Shown one piece after another: positions 15,136-23,802 of a DNA stretch of 28,003 nt (positions are counted from its first letter, which is position 1; each line of letters opens with the position of its first letter). Source of the DNA: Oscillospiraceae bacterium (GTDB lineage Bacteria > Bacillota > Clostridia > Oscillospirales > Ruminococcaceae); contig SFFD01000016.1 of assembly GCA_004556975.1 (NCBI GenBank), positions 1 to 28,003 of the forward strand, written 5' to 3'. A program made the position numbers and the translations under genes. A model generated the notes under the pieces. The model had not been told where the DNA came from. It searched no databases and saw only the letters and a program-made list of their open reading frames with translations.

Positions 15136-16479
15136 TTAAATTTCCGCAAAGCTTATGCTGTTGCCGTTATCCTTAATTACTTTAAGAAGGTCGTCAAAGG
15201 TCATCCAGAGGGTGGCGGTATTTCTGTTGGGGTGAACGCCGACACACGGACAGCCGATAAAATCTTTGTCTATGATAAATTCAACGGCAGCGTTTTTGTC
15301 ATTTATAACGCCGAGGGGGGAAACAGAGCCCTTTGTAAGCCCGAGATATTTATAAAGCCTTTCCGCAGAAGCAAAGCTGCACCGGCTTATATTCAGCTTT
15401 TCCTGAATATCAGAGAGAGAAACGCGTTTGTCGCCGTAAACAAATACAAGAAAGTGCCGTTTGCCCTTTGCATCGCGCAAAAACAGGTTTTTGCCAACAA
15501 TGCCTTTATTAAAAACGCCAAGCGCGTACATTTCATTCATGGTAAAAACCGACGGATGCTCAATATGTTCATATTTTATTCCGAGCGAATCAAGGCGCTC
15601 AAAAACAGGCGCGCTCTCATCAAAGGAAACGCCGCTTTTTGCCGGTCTTGCAATAAAAATATTTTCATATTTATCCGAAAGAGCGCTTTTTGCTTTTACT
15701 GCCGCTTCAATATTGTCAAATATTCCGAAAACGGCAGTACCGCTTCCCGTCATAAGCGCGCCGGCCGCTCCGGCGTCAAGCAGCTCTTCTTTAATTTTGA
15801 GCACGCCGGGCGGAACAGCGACTTCAAGGGCGTTATAAAGTGCTTTGCCTACGCCTGAAATATCTTCGGCACCGAGAGCTGTGCTCATAGCGGAAAAATT
15901 GCCGTGCTCAATTCCTGCGGCTTCGTGCTCATCATAGATTTTATAGCTTTCAGCCGTGCTCATTCCCGATTTCGGCTTTATTATCACAAAAAAGCAGTCG
16001 GGAAGCTCCGTAAGGGAAGCAAGCCGTTCGCCGATTCCTTCGCAAAGCGTTGTTCCTCCGGAAAGGGAAAACGGCACATCCGCTCCAAGCTTTGCGCCAA
16101 GGGCGCAAAGCTCTTCTTCGGAAAGACCGGTTTCATAAAGCGCGTTAAGAGCATAAAGCGCCGCCGCGGCGTCCGCGCTTCCGCCGGCCATACCCGACTG
16201 CATGGGTATGCGCTTTTCTATGTATATTTCCGCGCCGCCGTTTATGCCGGTTTGCTCAAAAAACAGCTTTGCTGCTTTGTATGCAAGGTTACTTTCTCCG
16301 TCAAGCTCGCTTATGCTGCATTTTACGGAAATGCCGTAGCTTTTTGTTACGCTTATGAAATCAAAAATATCAACGCTTTGCATAACGGATTTTATGAGAT
16401 GATAGCCGTCGCCGCGTTTGCCTGTTATGTCAAGAAAAAGGTTAAGCTTTGCGCAGGCTTTAAGAAAGATTCGCTCCAA
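15136..16479 (-). CDS. ispE: IspE kinase fused to a prolyl-tRNA editing (ProX/YbaK-like) domain
   Basis: One 447-residue ORF contains two complete domains. Residues 1-284 are 4-diphosphocytidyl-2-C-methyl-D-erythritol kinase, a step of the MEP isoprenoid pathway: AKLN with Lys11, DGYH (24-27), the ATP loop near 92-104 (GMAGGSADAA), LGADVPF with Asp134 and the C-terminal MTGSGTAVFG (243-252). Residues about 290-441 match the aminoacyl-tRNA deacylase family that clears Ala-tRNA-Pro: GIKYEHIEHPSVFT, VGKNLFLRD with Lys330, GSVSPLG (385-391) and GVHPNRNTAT (414-423). The reading frame runs through the junction without interruption. The start is TTG, 2 bases after the aminotransferase stop, with GAAGGA upstream. 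The fusion is unusual; the second domain's activity is inferred from the family. Confidence 0.92.
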   Translation of the reverse strand: MERIFLKACAKLNLFLDITGKRGDGYHLIKSVMQSVDIFDFISVTKSYGISVKCSISELDGESNLAYKAAKLFFEQTGINGGAEIYIEKRIPMQSGMAGGSADAAAALYALNALYETGLSEEELCALGAKLGADVPFSLSGGTTLCEGIGERLASLTELPDCFFVIIKPKSGMSTAESYKIYDEHEAAGIEHGNFSAMSTALGAEDISGVGKALYNALEVAVPPGVLKIKEELLDAGAAGALMTGSGTAVFGIFDNIEAAVKAKSALSDKYENIFIARPAKSGVSFDESAPVFERLDSLGIKYEHIEHPSVFTMNEMYALGVFNKGIVGKNLFLRDAKGKRHFLVFVYGDKRVSLSDIQEKLNISRCSFASAERLYKYLGLTKGSVSPLGVINDKNAAVEFIIDKDFIGCPCVGVHPNRNTATLWMTFDDLLKVIKDNGNSISFAEI

Positions 16480-16481
16480 AA

Positions 16482-17660
16482 TTATCCTTCTTTCAGTTCG
16501 GAAAGAAACTGTTCTATGCGTTTGAGAGCTTCAATAAGATGATCTACCGAATAGGAATATGAAACTCTGACATATCCTTCGCCGCTTTCACCGAAAGCAT
16601 TACCGGGAACGACGGCAACTTTTTTGCTGTGCAAAAGCTTTTCGCAAAATTCTTCCGAACTCAGCCCTGTGGAGCGTATGCACGGAAAAACATAGAATGC
16701 GCCTTCCGGAGTGAAGCAGTTTAGCCCCATTTTATTGAAAGAGCTTACCAGCAGCTTTCTTCTCATGTCATATTGCTGCACCATTGAGGCTATTTCCTCA
16801 TCACAATCACGCATTGCCACAACTGCGGCATATTGGCTTGTTGTGGGTGAGCTCATAATGGCATATTGGTGCACTTTAAGCATTTGCTTGATTACGGGTG
16901 CGGGACCTGCCGCATAACCAAGGCGCCAGCCCGTCATGGCATAAGCCTTTGAAAAACCGTTGATAAGAATCGTGCGCTCTTTCATTCCGTCGATTTCGGC
17001 TATGGAAACATGCCGTTCGTCGCCGTAAGTAAGCTCGGAATAAATCTCATCGGAAAGAATCATAATATTCGTTCCGCGAAGAACTTCGGCAATTTCTTCA
17101 AGATGACGGCGGCGCATAACCCCTCCCGTTGGGTTGTTCGGATAGGGAAGGACAAGCAGCTTTGTGTTTGGAGTAATAGCCTTTTTCAGCGCTTCCGGAG
17201 TAAGGCGAAAGTCATCCTCCTGCTTGGTTTCGATTGTGACGACATTGCCGCCGGCAAGACGGCAGATAGGGTCATAGCAGACAAAGCTGGGTATGGGAAG
17301 AAGCATGTCGTCGCCCGGCCCGATAATGGTACGGATTGCAAGGTCAATGGCTTCAGAACCGCCGACGGTAACAAAAATCTCGTTTTTCGGGTCATAGTCA
17401 ACGTTGATTTTGCGCTTTAAATATTTTGAAATTTCTTCACGAAGCTCTGAAAGTCCGGCATTTGCGGTATAGTGTGTACGCCCCTGTTTAAGGGAAGCAA
17501 TGCCGGCTTCGCGGATGTGCCAGGGTGTTTTGAAGTCGGGTTCGCCTACGCTTAGGGAAATAACGTCCTCCACCTCTGACGCAAGGTCAAAAAATTTTCG
17601 TATTCCGGAAGGTTTAAGCTCCGTGACTTTTTCAGAGAGTATACTGTCATAATCAATCAA
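16482..17660 (-). CDS. Pyridoxal-phosphate aminotransferase, class I/II
   Basis: A 392-residue fold-type I aminotransferase of the aspartate/aromatic group. It has the family opening IDYDSILSEKV, the PNNPTGG motif, DEIYSEL with the PLP-binding Asp and Tyr, and NGFSKAYAMTGWRLGY with the PLP-binding Lys; the C-terminal VRVSYS contains the carboxylate-binding Arg. The substrate cannot be set from sequence. The start is TTG at 17660, chosen because AAAGGAGGT lies 9-10 bases upstream; an ATG at 17681 lies before that site. The gene overlaps the end of the Lrp/AsnC gene by 8 bases. The pairing of a Lrp regulator with this aminotransferase is common in Clostridia and suggests feedback by an amino acid. 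Confidence 0.92.
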   Translation of the reverse strand: MIDYDSILSEKVTELKPSGIRKFFDLASEVEDVISLSVGEPDFKTPWHIREAGIASLKQGRTHYTANAGLSELREEISKYLKRKINVDYDPKNEIFVTVGGSEAIDLAIRTIIGPGDDMLLPIPSFVCYDPICRLAGGNVVTIETKQEDDFRLTPEALKKAITPNTKLLVLPYPNNPTGGVMRRRHLEEIAEVLRGTNIMILSDEIYSELTYGDERHVSIAEIDGMKERTILINGFSKAYAMTGWRLGYAAGPAPVIKQMLKVHQYAIMSSPTTSQYAAVVAMRDCDEEIASMVQQYDMRRKLLVSSFNKMGLNCFTPEGAFYVFPCIRSTGLSSEEFCEKLLHSKKVAVVPGNAFGESGEGYVRVSYSYSVDHLIEALKRIEQFLSELKEG

Positions 17661-18138
17661 CGTACATAAACCTCCTTTCATCGCGTTCGGGCTCGGTCAT
17701 ATGAATGTTGCGTTCTTTGTAACGCTTAAGAACAAAGTGAGTTGCGGTGGAAGTTACGGAATCCAGCGTTGCAAGCCGTGTGGCAACAAACATGGAAATA
17801 TCGCGGAAATTGTGACCGCGGATAACTACGGAAAGGTCATAGCTGGAACTGCTCATAAGCCAGACTGTTTCAACTTCGTCAAAACGGCTGATTTCTTCCG
17901 CAATTTCTTCATAGCCGCGGTCGCGCTTTGGCTGCACCTTAAGCTCAATTATGGCGGTACAGTCGGTGGAATCTATCTTTTCCCAGTTAACAAGGGCGTT
18001 ATATCCAAGCAGAACATGATCTTTTTCATATGCGGCAATCTGTGCCGCAATTTCCTCACGCGGAATGGAAAGAAGAGCGGAAAGCTGGTCTTCGGTAAGT
18101 CTTGCGTTCTGTTCAAGCAGTTTAAGAAGTTGTTCCAT
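17653..18138 (-). CDS. Lrp/AsnC family transcriptional regulator
   Basis: A 161-residue regulator with an N-terminal winged helix-turn-helix (about residues 1-52) and a RAM ligand-binding domain (about 58-140, with TAIIELKV and VETVWLMSSSSYDLSVVIRG). Members bind DNA as dimers or octamers and respond to amino acids. The start at 18138 follows AAAGGAG. Its 3' end overlaps the aminotransferase gene, so both are made from one transcript; the aminotransferase product or substrate is the obvious candidate effector. The tail after residue 140 is charged and longer than in E. coli AsnC. Confidence 0.92.
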   Translation of the reverse strand: MEQLLKLLEQNARLTEDQLSALLSIPREEIAAQIAAYEKDHVLLGYNALVNWEKIDSTDCTAIIELKVQPKRDRGYEEIAEEISRFDEVETVWLMSSSSYDLSVVIRGHNFRDISMFVATRLATLDSVTSTATHFVLKRYKERNIHMTEPERDERRFMYVD

Positions 18139-18153
18139 AGTAAAATATCTCCT

Positions 18154-18975
18154 TTATTCAATATTTATAAACACCGGTTTGCGCCGGTCAAAATAGCAAT
18201 AGTTTTTAAAGCCTGCTTCATAAACAAGGCCGATTCCTTCGGAAAGGTCTGCGCCAAGGCTTTCGGCGCCGTGCGCGCCGGAACCCACGGTAACAAACTC
18301 GCCGCCAAGCTCTTTAAACATACGAAGATACCGCACAGGCGGAAGAATCATATTTAGTTTGCCGCGAAGCGCGGCAGTGTTAACTTCAAGAGCCTTGCCG
18401 TTTTCCGCAAGATATTTAAGAATGCTTTCAATTACGTCATCGCAAAAGCGGATCGAAAAATATGGCGCTTCACTGCTGTGAATATATCTCATCGGAAGGG
18501 TAAGCTGGCTTAAAACATCAAAATTGCCCCACTGAACAGTTTGGTAAAGCAGCTTATAATAGAACTGAAGGTTATTTATAATCTCGCTTTCGCTCATTTC
18601 GGAATAGTCCATATCCGATATTTTTGTTCCATCGGGATATTTTTTTACAGAAGCAAGAACAACGTCAAAATTTCCGGATTCAATTATTTTATTTGCGCTT
18701 TCTGCGCGGTCAAGAGGCTGGCCCACTTCAATTCCGCTTGAAATTATAAGATCCTTGCCGAAAACGGCGCGGGCTTTGTGTACGCAATATACGGATTCAA
18801 TTATTCTTCCGGCAAAGCGCATTTCATCAAGGCGGTCGCAGTCACAGCAATCCGTAACAGCAAAGCCCATAAGACCGCGGTGCACCGCCTGTTCGCAAAG
18901 GCCGATTACCGAATCGAATCCCCTCGGCGAACAGTCGCTGTGAACATGGCCGTCAAACCTTTTTTCATAATACAT
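18154..18975 (-). CDS. PHP-domain protein, histidinol-phosphatase (HisJ)-like, degenerate
   Basis: A 273-residue protein with the overall pattern of HisJ-type histidinol-phosphatases: DGHVHS (8-13), GIEVGQP (81-87), WGNFDVLSQLTLPMRY (149-164) and EGIGLVYEAGFKNYCYFDRRKP (246-267). His10, His12, Glu83 and His235 are kept. Four usual metal ligands are changed: the TDH motif reads TDC (Cys43), SVH reads SVK (Lys111), the His of DVLAHL is Gln157, and SDAH reads SGAH (Gly233). The normal trinuclear metal centre can hardly form, so the protein may be a pseudoenzyme or have a changed activity. The start at 18975 follows AAAGGGG; upstream in-frame starts have no ribosome binding site. It is the first gene of the Lrp-aminotransferase operon, 15 bases before the Lrp gene. 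Confidence 0.8.
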   Translation of the reverse strand: MYYEKRFDGHVHSDCSPRGFDSVIGLCEQAVHRGLMGFAVTDCCDCDRLDEMRFAGRIIESVYCVHKARAVFGKDLIISSGIEVGQPLDRAESANKIIESGNFDVVLASVKKYPDGTKISDMDYSEMSESEIINNLQFYYKLLYQTVQWGNFDVLSQLTLPMRYIHSSEAPYFSIRFCDDVIESILKYLAENGKALEVNTAALRGKLNMILPPVRYLRMFKELGGEFVTVGSGAHGAESLGADLSEGIGLVYEAGFKNYCYFDRRKPVFINIE

Positions 18976-19097
18976 ACGCCTTGCCCCTTTCGATATATTA
19001 TTTTTTATCATATCATAAAACATGATTTTTGAAAATAGATAAGGCAAATGTTTTTGGATGTTTTGCAGAAAAAGTGTATAAAATATTGCAAAAAGTA

Positions 19098-19128
19098 AAA
19101 TGAGCACCGATTTGACAACCGGTGCTCA
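19098..19128 (-). terminator. Terminator of the exporter/phosphodiesterase operon
   Basis: TGAGCACCG (19101-19109) pairs with CGGTGCTCA (19120-19128) around a short loop, followed on the minus strand by TTTTACTTTTT. It is 3-4 bases after the phosphodiesterase stop. Confidence 0.8.
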
Positions 19129-19131
19129 AAA

Positions 19132-19914
19132 TTATTTTGCTATGAACGAACTGCCTTTCCATTTTGAATACGGAGAAATTTTGAGCATATCGCATACGGA
19201 AGGAGCAATATCAATTATATTTGCGTGCTCAAAGCTTTGCTCATCAACGGAACAGGTTGTACTTAAGAGCAGGGGAATAGTCATATCGCAATCCATTTCG
19301 CTTCCGTGAGTAAACTCGTGTCCGCCGTGGTCAGCGGTTATAAGAACGGAATATTCCTTTGGCAAACCGGTGACAATTTCTTCTATGCAGGAAAATGCGT
19401 GATATATGGCTTTTTTATATTCTTCGGACCCCCAGCCGCATATATGCCCGACGGAATCCGTATTTTCAATATACAGGAATACAAAATCCGGAGCACACTG
19501 CTCAATCAGGCTTTTTGCGTCGCGGGTAAGCGCTTCGGCAGATGCTTCTCCGCCGTAAACCACGCTGGAAATAAAATCGCCGCGGCTTAATGAATACGGC
19601 TCATAAATATCCTTAAGCTCGCCCCAGCTGTAAAAGAAAGCGCTTGTTTTTTTATGCTCGCGCAGCTGCTCAAAAAGTCCGTGACGGCCGCCGTCTTTCG
19701 GAACAAACTCGTTGCTTAAAACGCCGTGCTCGTTCGGAGTGCAGCTTTGCATAAGCGACATATGGCAGGGCAGGGTGACAGAAGGAAAAACGGTTCTTGC
19801 GCAAAAAGCGCAGCGCCATTCTTCAAAAATTTTTTGCGCAAATGGGTGCGGGCAGTTTTTTACAAAATCCGGGCGCATTCCGTCGCACAGAATAAGCAGC
19901 ACTTTGTTTTGCAT
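19132..19914 (-). CDS. Type I phosphodiesterase/alkaline phosphatase superfamily protein
   Basis: A 260-residue soluble hydrolase of the nucleotide pyrophosphatase/phosphodiesterase branch. All two-metal ligands are in place: Asp11 (CDGMRPD), nucleophile Thr47 (PSVTLPCH), Asp153 and His157 (NTDSVGH), Asp195 and His196 (TADHGGH) and His203 (FTHG). The substrate is unknown. There is no signal peptide, so it acts in the cytoplasm. It follows the ABC exporter pair by 17 bases with its own AAAGGAGG, and shares their terminator. Whether it acts with the exporter is an inference from position only. Confidence 0.88.
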   Translation of the reverse strand: MQNKVLLILCDGMRPDFVKNCPHPFAQKIFEEWRCAFCARTVFPSVTLPCHMSLMQSCTPNEHGVLSNEFVPKDGGRHGLFEQLREHKKTSAFFYSWGELKDIYEPYSLSRGDFISSVVYGGEASAEALTRDAKSLIEQCAPDFVFLYIENTDSVGHICGWGSEEYKKAIYHAFSCIEEIVTGLPKEYSVLITADHGGHEFTHGSEMDCDMTIPLLLSTTCSVDEQSFEHANIIDIAPSVCDMLKISPYSKWKGSSFIAK

Positions 19915-19931
19915 CGGGGCAAGCCTCCTTT

Positions 19932-21710
19932 TTATATGGCGTATTGGCTGGTGTAAATCTGATAATAGAAGCCTTTTTTTGCAAGCAGTTCTTCGTGGCG
20001 GCCCGTTTCAACAATTTCGCCGTTGTTGATTACAAGAATAAGGTCGGAATCAACTATGGTGGAAAGACGGTGGGCAATTACGAAACAGGTTTTGCCTTTC
20101 ATAAGCTTATCCATGGCCTTTTGAATAAGTATTTCGGTTCTTGTATCTACGTTTGAAGTAGCTTCGTCAAGAATAAGCAGGCGGTGATTTGCAAGAAGCG
20201 CCCTTGCAATGGTCAAAAGCTGTTTCTGCCCGCCGGAAATATTTGTTGTGTCATCTCCGATTACGGTATCGTAGCCTTTCGGAAGAGTACATATAAAGTG
20301 GTCGCAATAAGCTTCATCACAGGCTTTGACAATTTCTTCGCGGGTAGCGTCGGGCTTGCCGTAGGCAATGTTTTCGGCAACCGTTCCGCTAAACAGCCAT
20401 GTATCCTGAAGAACCATTCCGAAAAGATTGCGTACCTCATTTCTTGAAATTTCACCTATGTCGTGCCCGTCAATGGTGATTTTACCGCTGTCCGGGTCAT
20501 AAAAGCGCATAAGAAGGTTTACTATTGTGGTTTTTCCGGCACCGGTAGGGCCGACTATTGCCACATTCTGGCCGTGTTTTACGTCCAGGTTAAGGTCTTT
20601 TATAAGAGGTTTTTCTTTGTCGTAGGAAAAATCGACATGCTCAAATTTTACATCGCCGAGAATTTCCTCTTCGCCAAAGGTGCCGGTGCACTCCGGTTCT
20701 TCCTCGCGGTCAAGCAGGGCAAAAACACGCTCGGAGGAGGTAACTGCACGCTGAAGGTTGCCTATCGCGTCCGCAATATCTTCAAGCGGAGCGGCAATCT
20801 GCTTTGCAAACAGAACGATAGTAACTATTGTGCCGACGGAAACTCCTCTGTTAAGTATCAGCCATCCGCCAATCAGGTTTACCGCAATATAGGCAAGCGC
20901 ATTTGTAAAAGTTATGCAGGGTCTTACGGCAGAGGAAATAAAAGTTGCTTTTATTTCGGCGTCACGCTGCTTTATGTTGATTTCCTCATGCCTTTTTATC
21001 GTTGTTTTCTCATAATTATACGCCTTTGTGGTTGCGTAATTGGTATAGGTTTCCTCAACTATTGAATTAAGCCTGCCGGATTCGGTAAACATATTGTGAA
21101 AGTATTTCTCGCTTATTTGTGAAATTGCGGAGGAGAGAAATACCGAAAGGGGAGTGATTACCAAAACCGCAAGGGCAAGCTGCCAGTTTTCAAAGAACAT
21201 CAGTATAGTTATTACTAATATCTGCAAAAAACCGGTGGAAAGGGTTTCAATAAGGCTGTGAATAGATGTTCCCATATGAGAAACATCATCGGTCATACGG
21301 CGAAGAATTTCACCGACGGGGGTGTTGTCGATAAAGCTTATGGGCAGACGCTTGATTTTCTCCGAAATGCGAATTCTTATGTTGCAGGTAAAGTAGCGGC
21401 TCACCACGTTGTTGAGAAGGTACATATTCGCAAGACGGACAAGGCTGAGCGAAATATAGATTATCGCAAGAGGAATAAGCCCTTTTAAGATAAGCCCCAA
21501 AAGGTCGTCGGTAACAAGCTCGCCGGACCAATAATCATAGAGCTGCTGAATAAGATTTCCCAAAATTTTCGGTGCGGAAACCGTGCAGAGAATAAGGCAG
21601 AGGCAGAGGAAGCAGGAGAGCACCAGCCAGCCCCGAATGGGCTTTGCTTCCCGGAGAATACGGGCAATAGCTTTCATTGTGCGTTTGCCGTCGCGTTTTG
21701 TTTCGTTCAT
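19932..21710 (-). CDS. ABC exporter half-transporter, canonical partner
   Basis: A 592-residue half-transporter: six membrane helices (about residues 28-320) and a nucleotide-binding domain (about 350-592). Walker A is GPTGAGKTT (387-395), the signature is ISGGQ (491-495), Walker B ends in the catalytic Glu516 (LLILDEATS) and the H-loop has His547. All catalytic residues are present. The start overlaps the stop of the partner gene (ATGA), with AGGAGGTG upstream. The pair fits heterodimeric multidrug exporters such as BmrCD/YheHI and LmrCD. The exported compound is not known. Confidence 0.93.
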   Translation of the reverse strand: MNETKRDGKRTMKAIARILREAKPIRGWLVLSCFLCLCLILCTVSAPKILGNLIQQLYDYWSGELVTDDLLGLILKGLIPLAIIYISLSLVRLANMYLLNNVVSRYFTCNIRIRISEKIKRLPISFIDNTPVGEILRRMTDDVSHMGTSIHSLIETLSTGFLQILVITILMFFENWQLALAVLVITPLSVFLSSAISQISEKYFHNMFTESGRLNSIVEETYTNYATTKAYNYEKTTIKRHEEINIKQRDAEIKATFISSAVRPCITFTNALAYIAVNLIGGWLILNRGVSVGTIVTIVLFAKQIAAPLEDIADAIGNLQRAVTSSERVFALLDREEEPECTGTFGEEEILGDVKFEHVDFSYDKEKPLIKDLNLDVKHGQNVAIVGPTGAGKTTIVNLLMRFYDPDSGKITIDGHDIGEISRNEVRNLFGMVLQDTWLFSGTVAENIAYGKPDATREEIVKACDEAYCDHFICTLPKGYDTVIGDDTTNISGGQKQLLTIARALLANHRLLILDEATSNVDTRTEILIQKAMDKLMKGKTCFVIAHRLSTIVDSDLILVINNGEIVETGRHEELLAKKGFYYQIYTSQYAI

Positions 21711-23431
21711 TTTTCCGCACCTCCTGTCTGAGAGGCGTAGATCTCTTTATAAATTTTGCAGCGCGAAAGCAGTTCCTCGTGCTTTCCGCTGTCAACAAGG
21801 TGACCGTTATCCATAACGAATATAACGTCGCTGTTCATAGCGGAGGTAACGCGCTGAGTAATAACGATTTGTGTGCGGCCTTCGGCTTTTTTCGCAAGCT
21901 TTGTGCGAAGATTGGCTTCCGTAAGAAAATCCAGGGCAGAAAAGCTGTCATCAAAAATATAAATCGGCGCGTTTTTGATTATGGCACGCGCAATGGAAAG
22001 GCGCTGCTTCTGTCCTCCGGAAAGATTTTTGCCCGCCTGATTAAGCTCGTGGTCGTATCCGTTTTCAAGTCCGTCCACAAAGGAGGAAAGCTCCGCAATA
22101 TAAGCGGCCTCATTAATTTCATCATCCGTGGCGTCGGGCTTGCCCATAAGAATATTATCCTTTATTGTACCGGAATATATTGAGGAATTCTGAAGGACGC
22201 AGCTTATATTTTGCCGCACGGTTTTATGACTTAAGGTGGTGGTTGCGCGCCCGTCATAATAAACCGCGCCCTCCGTCGGCATACGGAAGCACAGCATAAG
22301 AGAAACAAGGGTGGATTTTCCGCTTCCCGTTCCGCCGATGATTGCTATTTTCTGTCCGGCTTTTATGTGCATTGTAATATCGTTTACAGCGGGTTTTGAA
22401 GCGCCTTCGTATTTAAAGGTGGCATGGTCAAAAACAATATCTCCCGAAAAGGCTATGTCCTCTTCCGGAATTTTGTCATCAATGCCTTCGGCGTTAATGA
22501 CCTGCGCAATACGGTCTGCGGCAACCTTTGCGTGAGGCGCCATGATAATAGCAAACGCAACGGTAAGCATGCCGTTCATAACCAATGACACATATTGGAT
22601 TATTGCAAAAATATCGCCGGCACTTACGGCATTTATGCCCTGTTCCATCCTGAATGAACCGGCATACACAATAAGAACCACCGAAATATTAAGTATAAGC
22701 ATCGCAAGGGGAGCAATAACGCCCATACTTACGTTCGCATTGATTATGTTTTCTGCCATAACCTTTGTTGCGTCGGCAATCTTGTTGTGCTCTTTGTCTT
22801 CGTTGTCAAAGGCACGGATAACGCGAATTCCACGAAGTCTTTCGCGCATGATTCCGTTCTGCTTGTCAATATATCCGTCTGAAATTCGCCAAAGCGGCTC
22901 AATTCTTTTGCCGATAAAAACAACCACAACAAAAACTATCGGAACAAGAACCAAGACAATTGATGAAAGCAGCACATCTTTTCTGAAAGAAAGAAAAACG
23001 CCGCCGATGAACAGAACGGGAACAGAAACTATGCTGCTTGAAAGCATTGAAGCAATCCAGCTAAGCGTTTCGGTGTCGTGGGTGGAACGGGTAACAAGGG
23101 CGGCGGTGCCAAGCTCGTTCATCTCGCTGAAAGTCATGGTGTTGACTTTGGCAAAAACAACGCGCCGAAGGTCGCAGCAAAAACCCGAAGTTACTTCTGC
23201 GCTGTATTTTCTTCCGATAAGTACGGTAACAAGTCCTAAGACCGCGACAACAAGCATATATAGGCAATATTTTTTGATATAGTTAATATCGGAATTATAA
23301 ATACCGTTGTCGACAATATCGCTCATAAGAGTCGGCAGCATAAGGTCGCATACGGTGGCAACGGCGGTAAAAAAGGCCGCACAAATAAGCTTCTTCTTGT
23401 ACGGAAGAAGGTAAACAAGAATTTTTTTCAA
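21707..23431 (-). CDS. ABC exporter half-transporter, degenerate partner
   Basis: A 574-residue half-transporter with six membrane helices (about 15-300) and a nucleotide-binding domain (about 328-574). Walker A GGTGSGKST (366-374) and the signature LSGGQ (470-474) are intact, but the catalytic Glu after Walker B is Asp495 (IYIFDDSFSALD) and the H-loop His is Gln526 (IVITQRVTS). These changes are the hallmark of the degenerate site in heterodimeric exporters. The start is TTG, close behind GAGGTG. No MarR- or TetR-type regulator lies upstream. It is the first gene of the exporter operon. Confidence 0.93.
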   Translation of the reverse strand: MKKILVYLLPYKKKLICAAFFTAVATVCDLMLPTLMSDIVDNGIYNSDINYIKKYCLYMLVVAVLGLVTVLIGRKYSAEVTSGFCCDLRRVVFAKVNTMTFSEMNELGTAALVTRSTHDTETLSWIASMLSSSIVSVPVLFIGGVFLSFRKDVLLSSIVLVLVPIVFVVVVFIGKRIEPLWRISDGYIDKQNGIMRERLRGIRVIRAFDNEDKEHNKIADATKVMAENIINANVSMGVIAPLAMLILNISVVLIVYAGSFRMEQGINAVSAGDIFAIIQYVSLVMNGMLTVAFAIIMAPHAKVAADRIAQVINAEGIDDKIPEEDIAFSGDIVFDHATFKYEGASKPAVNDITMHIKAGQKIAIIGGTGSGKSTLVSLMLCFRMPTEGAVYYDGRATTTLSHKTVRQNISCVLQNSSIYSGTIKDNILMGKPDATDDEINEAAYIAELSSFVDGLENGYDHELNQAGKNLSGGQKQRLSIARAIIKNAPIYIFDDSFSALDFLTEANLRTKLAKKAEGRTQIVITQRVTSAMNSDVIFVMDNGHLVDSGKHEELLSRCKIYKEIYASQTGGAEK

Positions 23432-23642
23432 TTTTCACCTCAAAAGCAAATGCTTTTTATCATGCCTTTGCAAAAAGCCGTGGGGGGAAAACTTATTGCA
23501 AATAAGGAAAACAAAACCGAATTACCATTTGAAACGAACAATAGAAAGTATATCACAGAGAAGCTTTTTTTTCAATCCCGCCGATGTATAAAAATACAAA
23601 ATGGGAGCAGCAAAAAATTTATCATAAAAATAAAAAAAGCTG

Positions 23643-23671
23643 TTGACAAATTCCGCTCTGTGTGGTAAGAT
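23643..23671 (+). promoter_or_regulatory. Sigma-A promoter of the tRNA operon
   Basis: A perfect TTGACA (23643-23648), a 17-base spacer and TAAGAT (23666-23671). The first tRNA begins 20 bases after the -10. The rest of 23432-23642 shows nothing that I can support. Confidence 0.75.
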
Positions 23672-23691
23672 AACTTTCGTCGCTGAGATGT

Positions 23692-23767
23692 GCTGGTATA
23701 GCTCAGTTGGTAGAGCAGCTGATTTGTAATCAGCAGGTCGGGGGTTCGAGTCCGTCTACCAGCTCCA
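23692..23767 (+). tRNA. tRNA-Thr (TGT)
   Basis: A 76-base cloverleaf: acceptor stem GCTGGTA/TACCAGC, D-loop with AGTTGGTA, anticodon stem GCTGA/TCAGC with loop TTTGTAA (anticodon TGT), T-arm with GGTTCGAGTCC and an encoded CCA end. It reads ACA and probably other Thr codons by wobble. Confidence 0.96.
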
Positions 23768-23802
23768 CCAAAGCATCAAAGGATAATTGAATATTTTTAT
23801 AT

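Noticed and set aside
15232..15858. Frames of more than 200 residues opposite the ispE fusion, including 15904-16542
   Set aside because: Antisense readings of a gene with clear motifs; no starts with ribosome binding sites.
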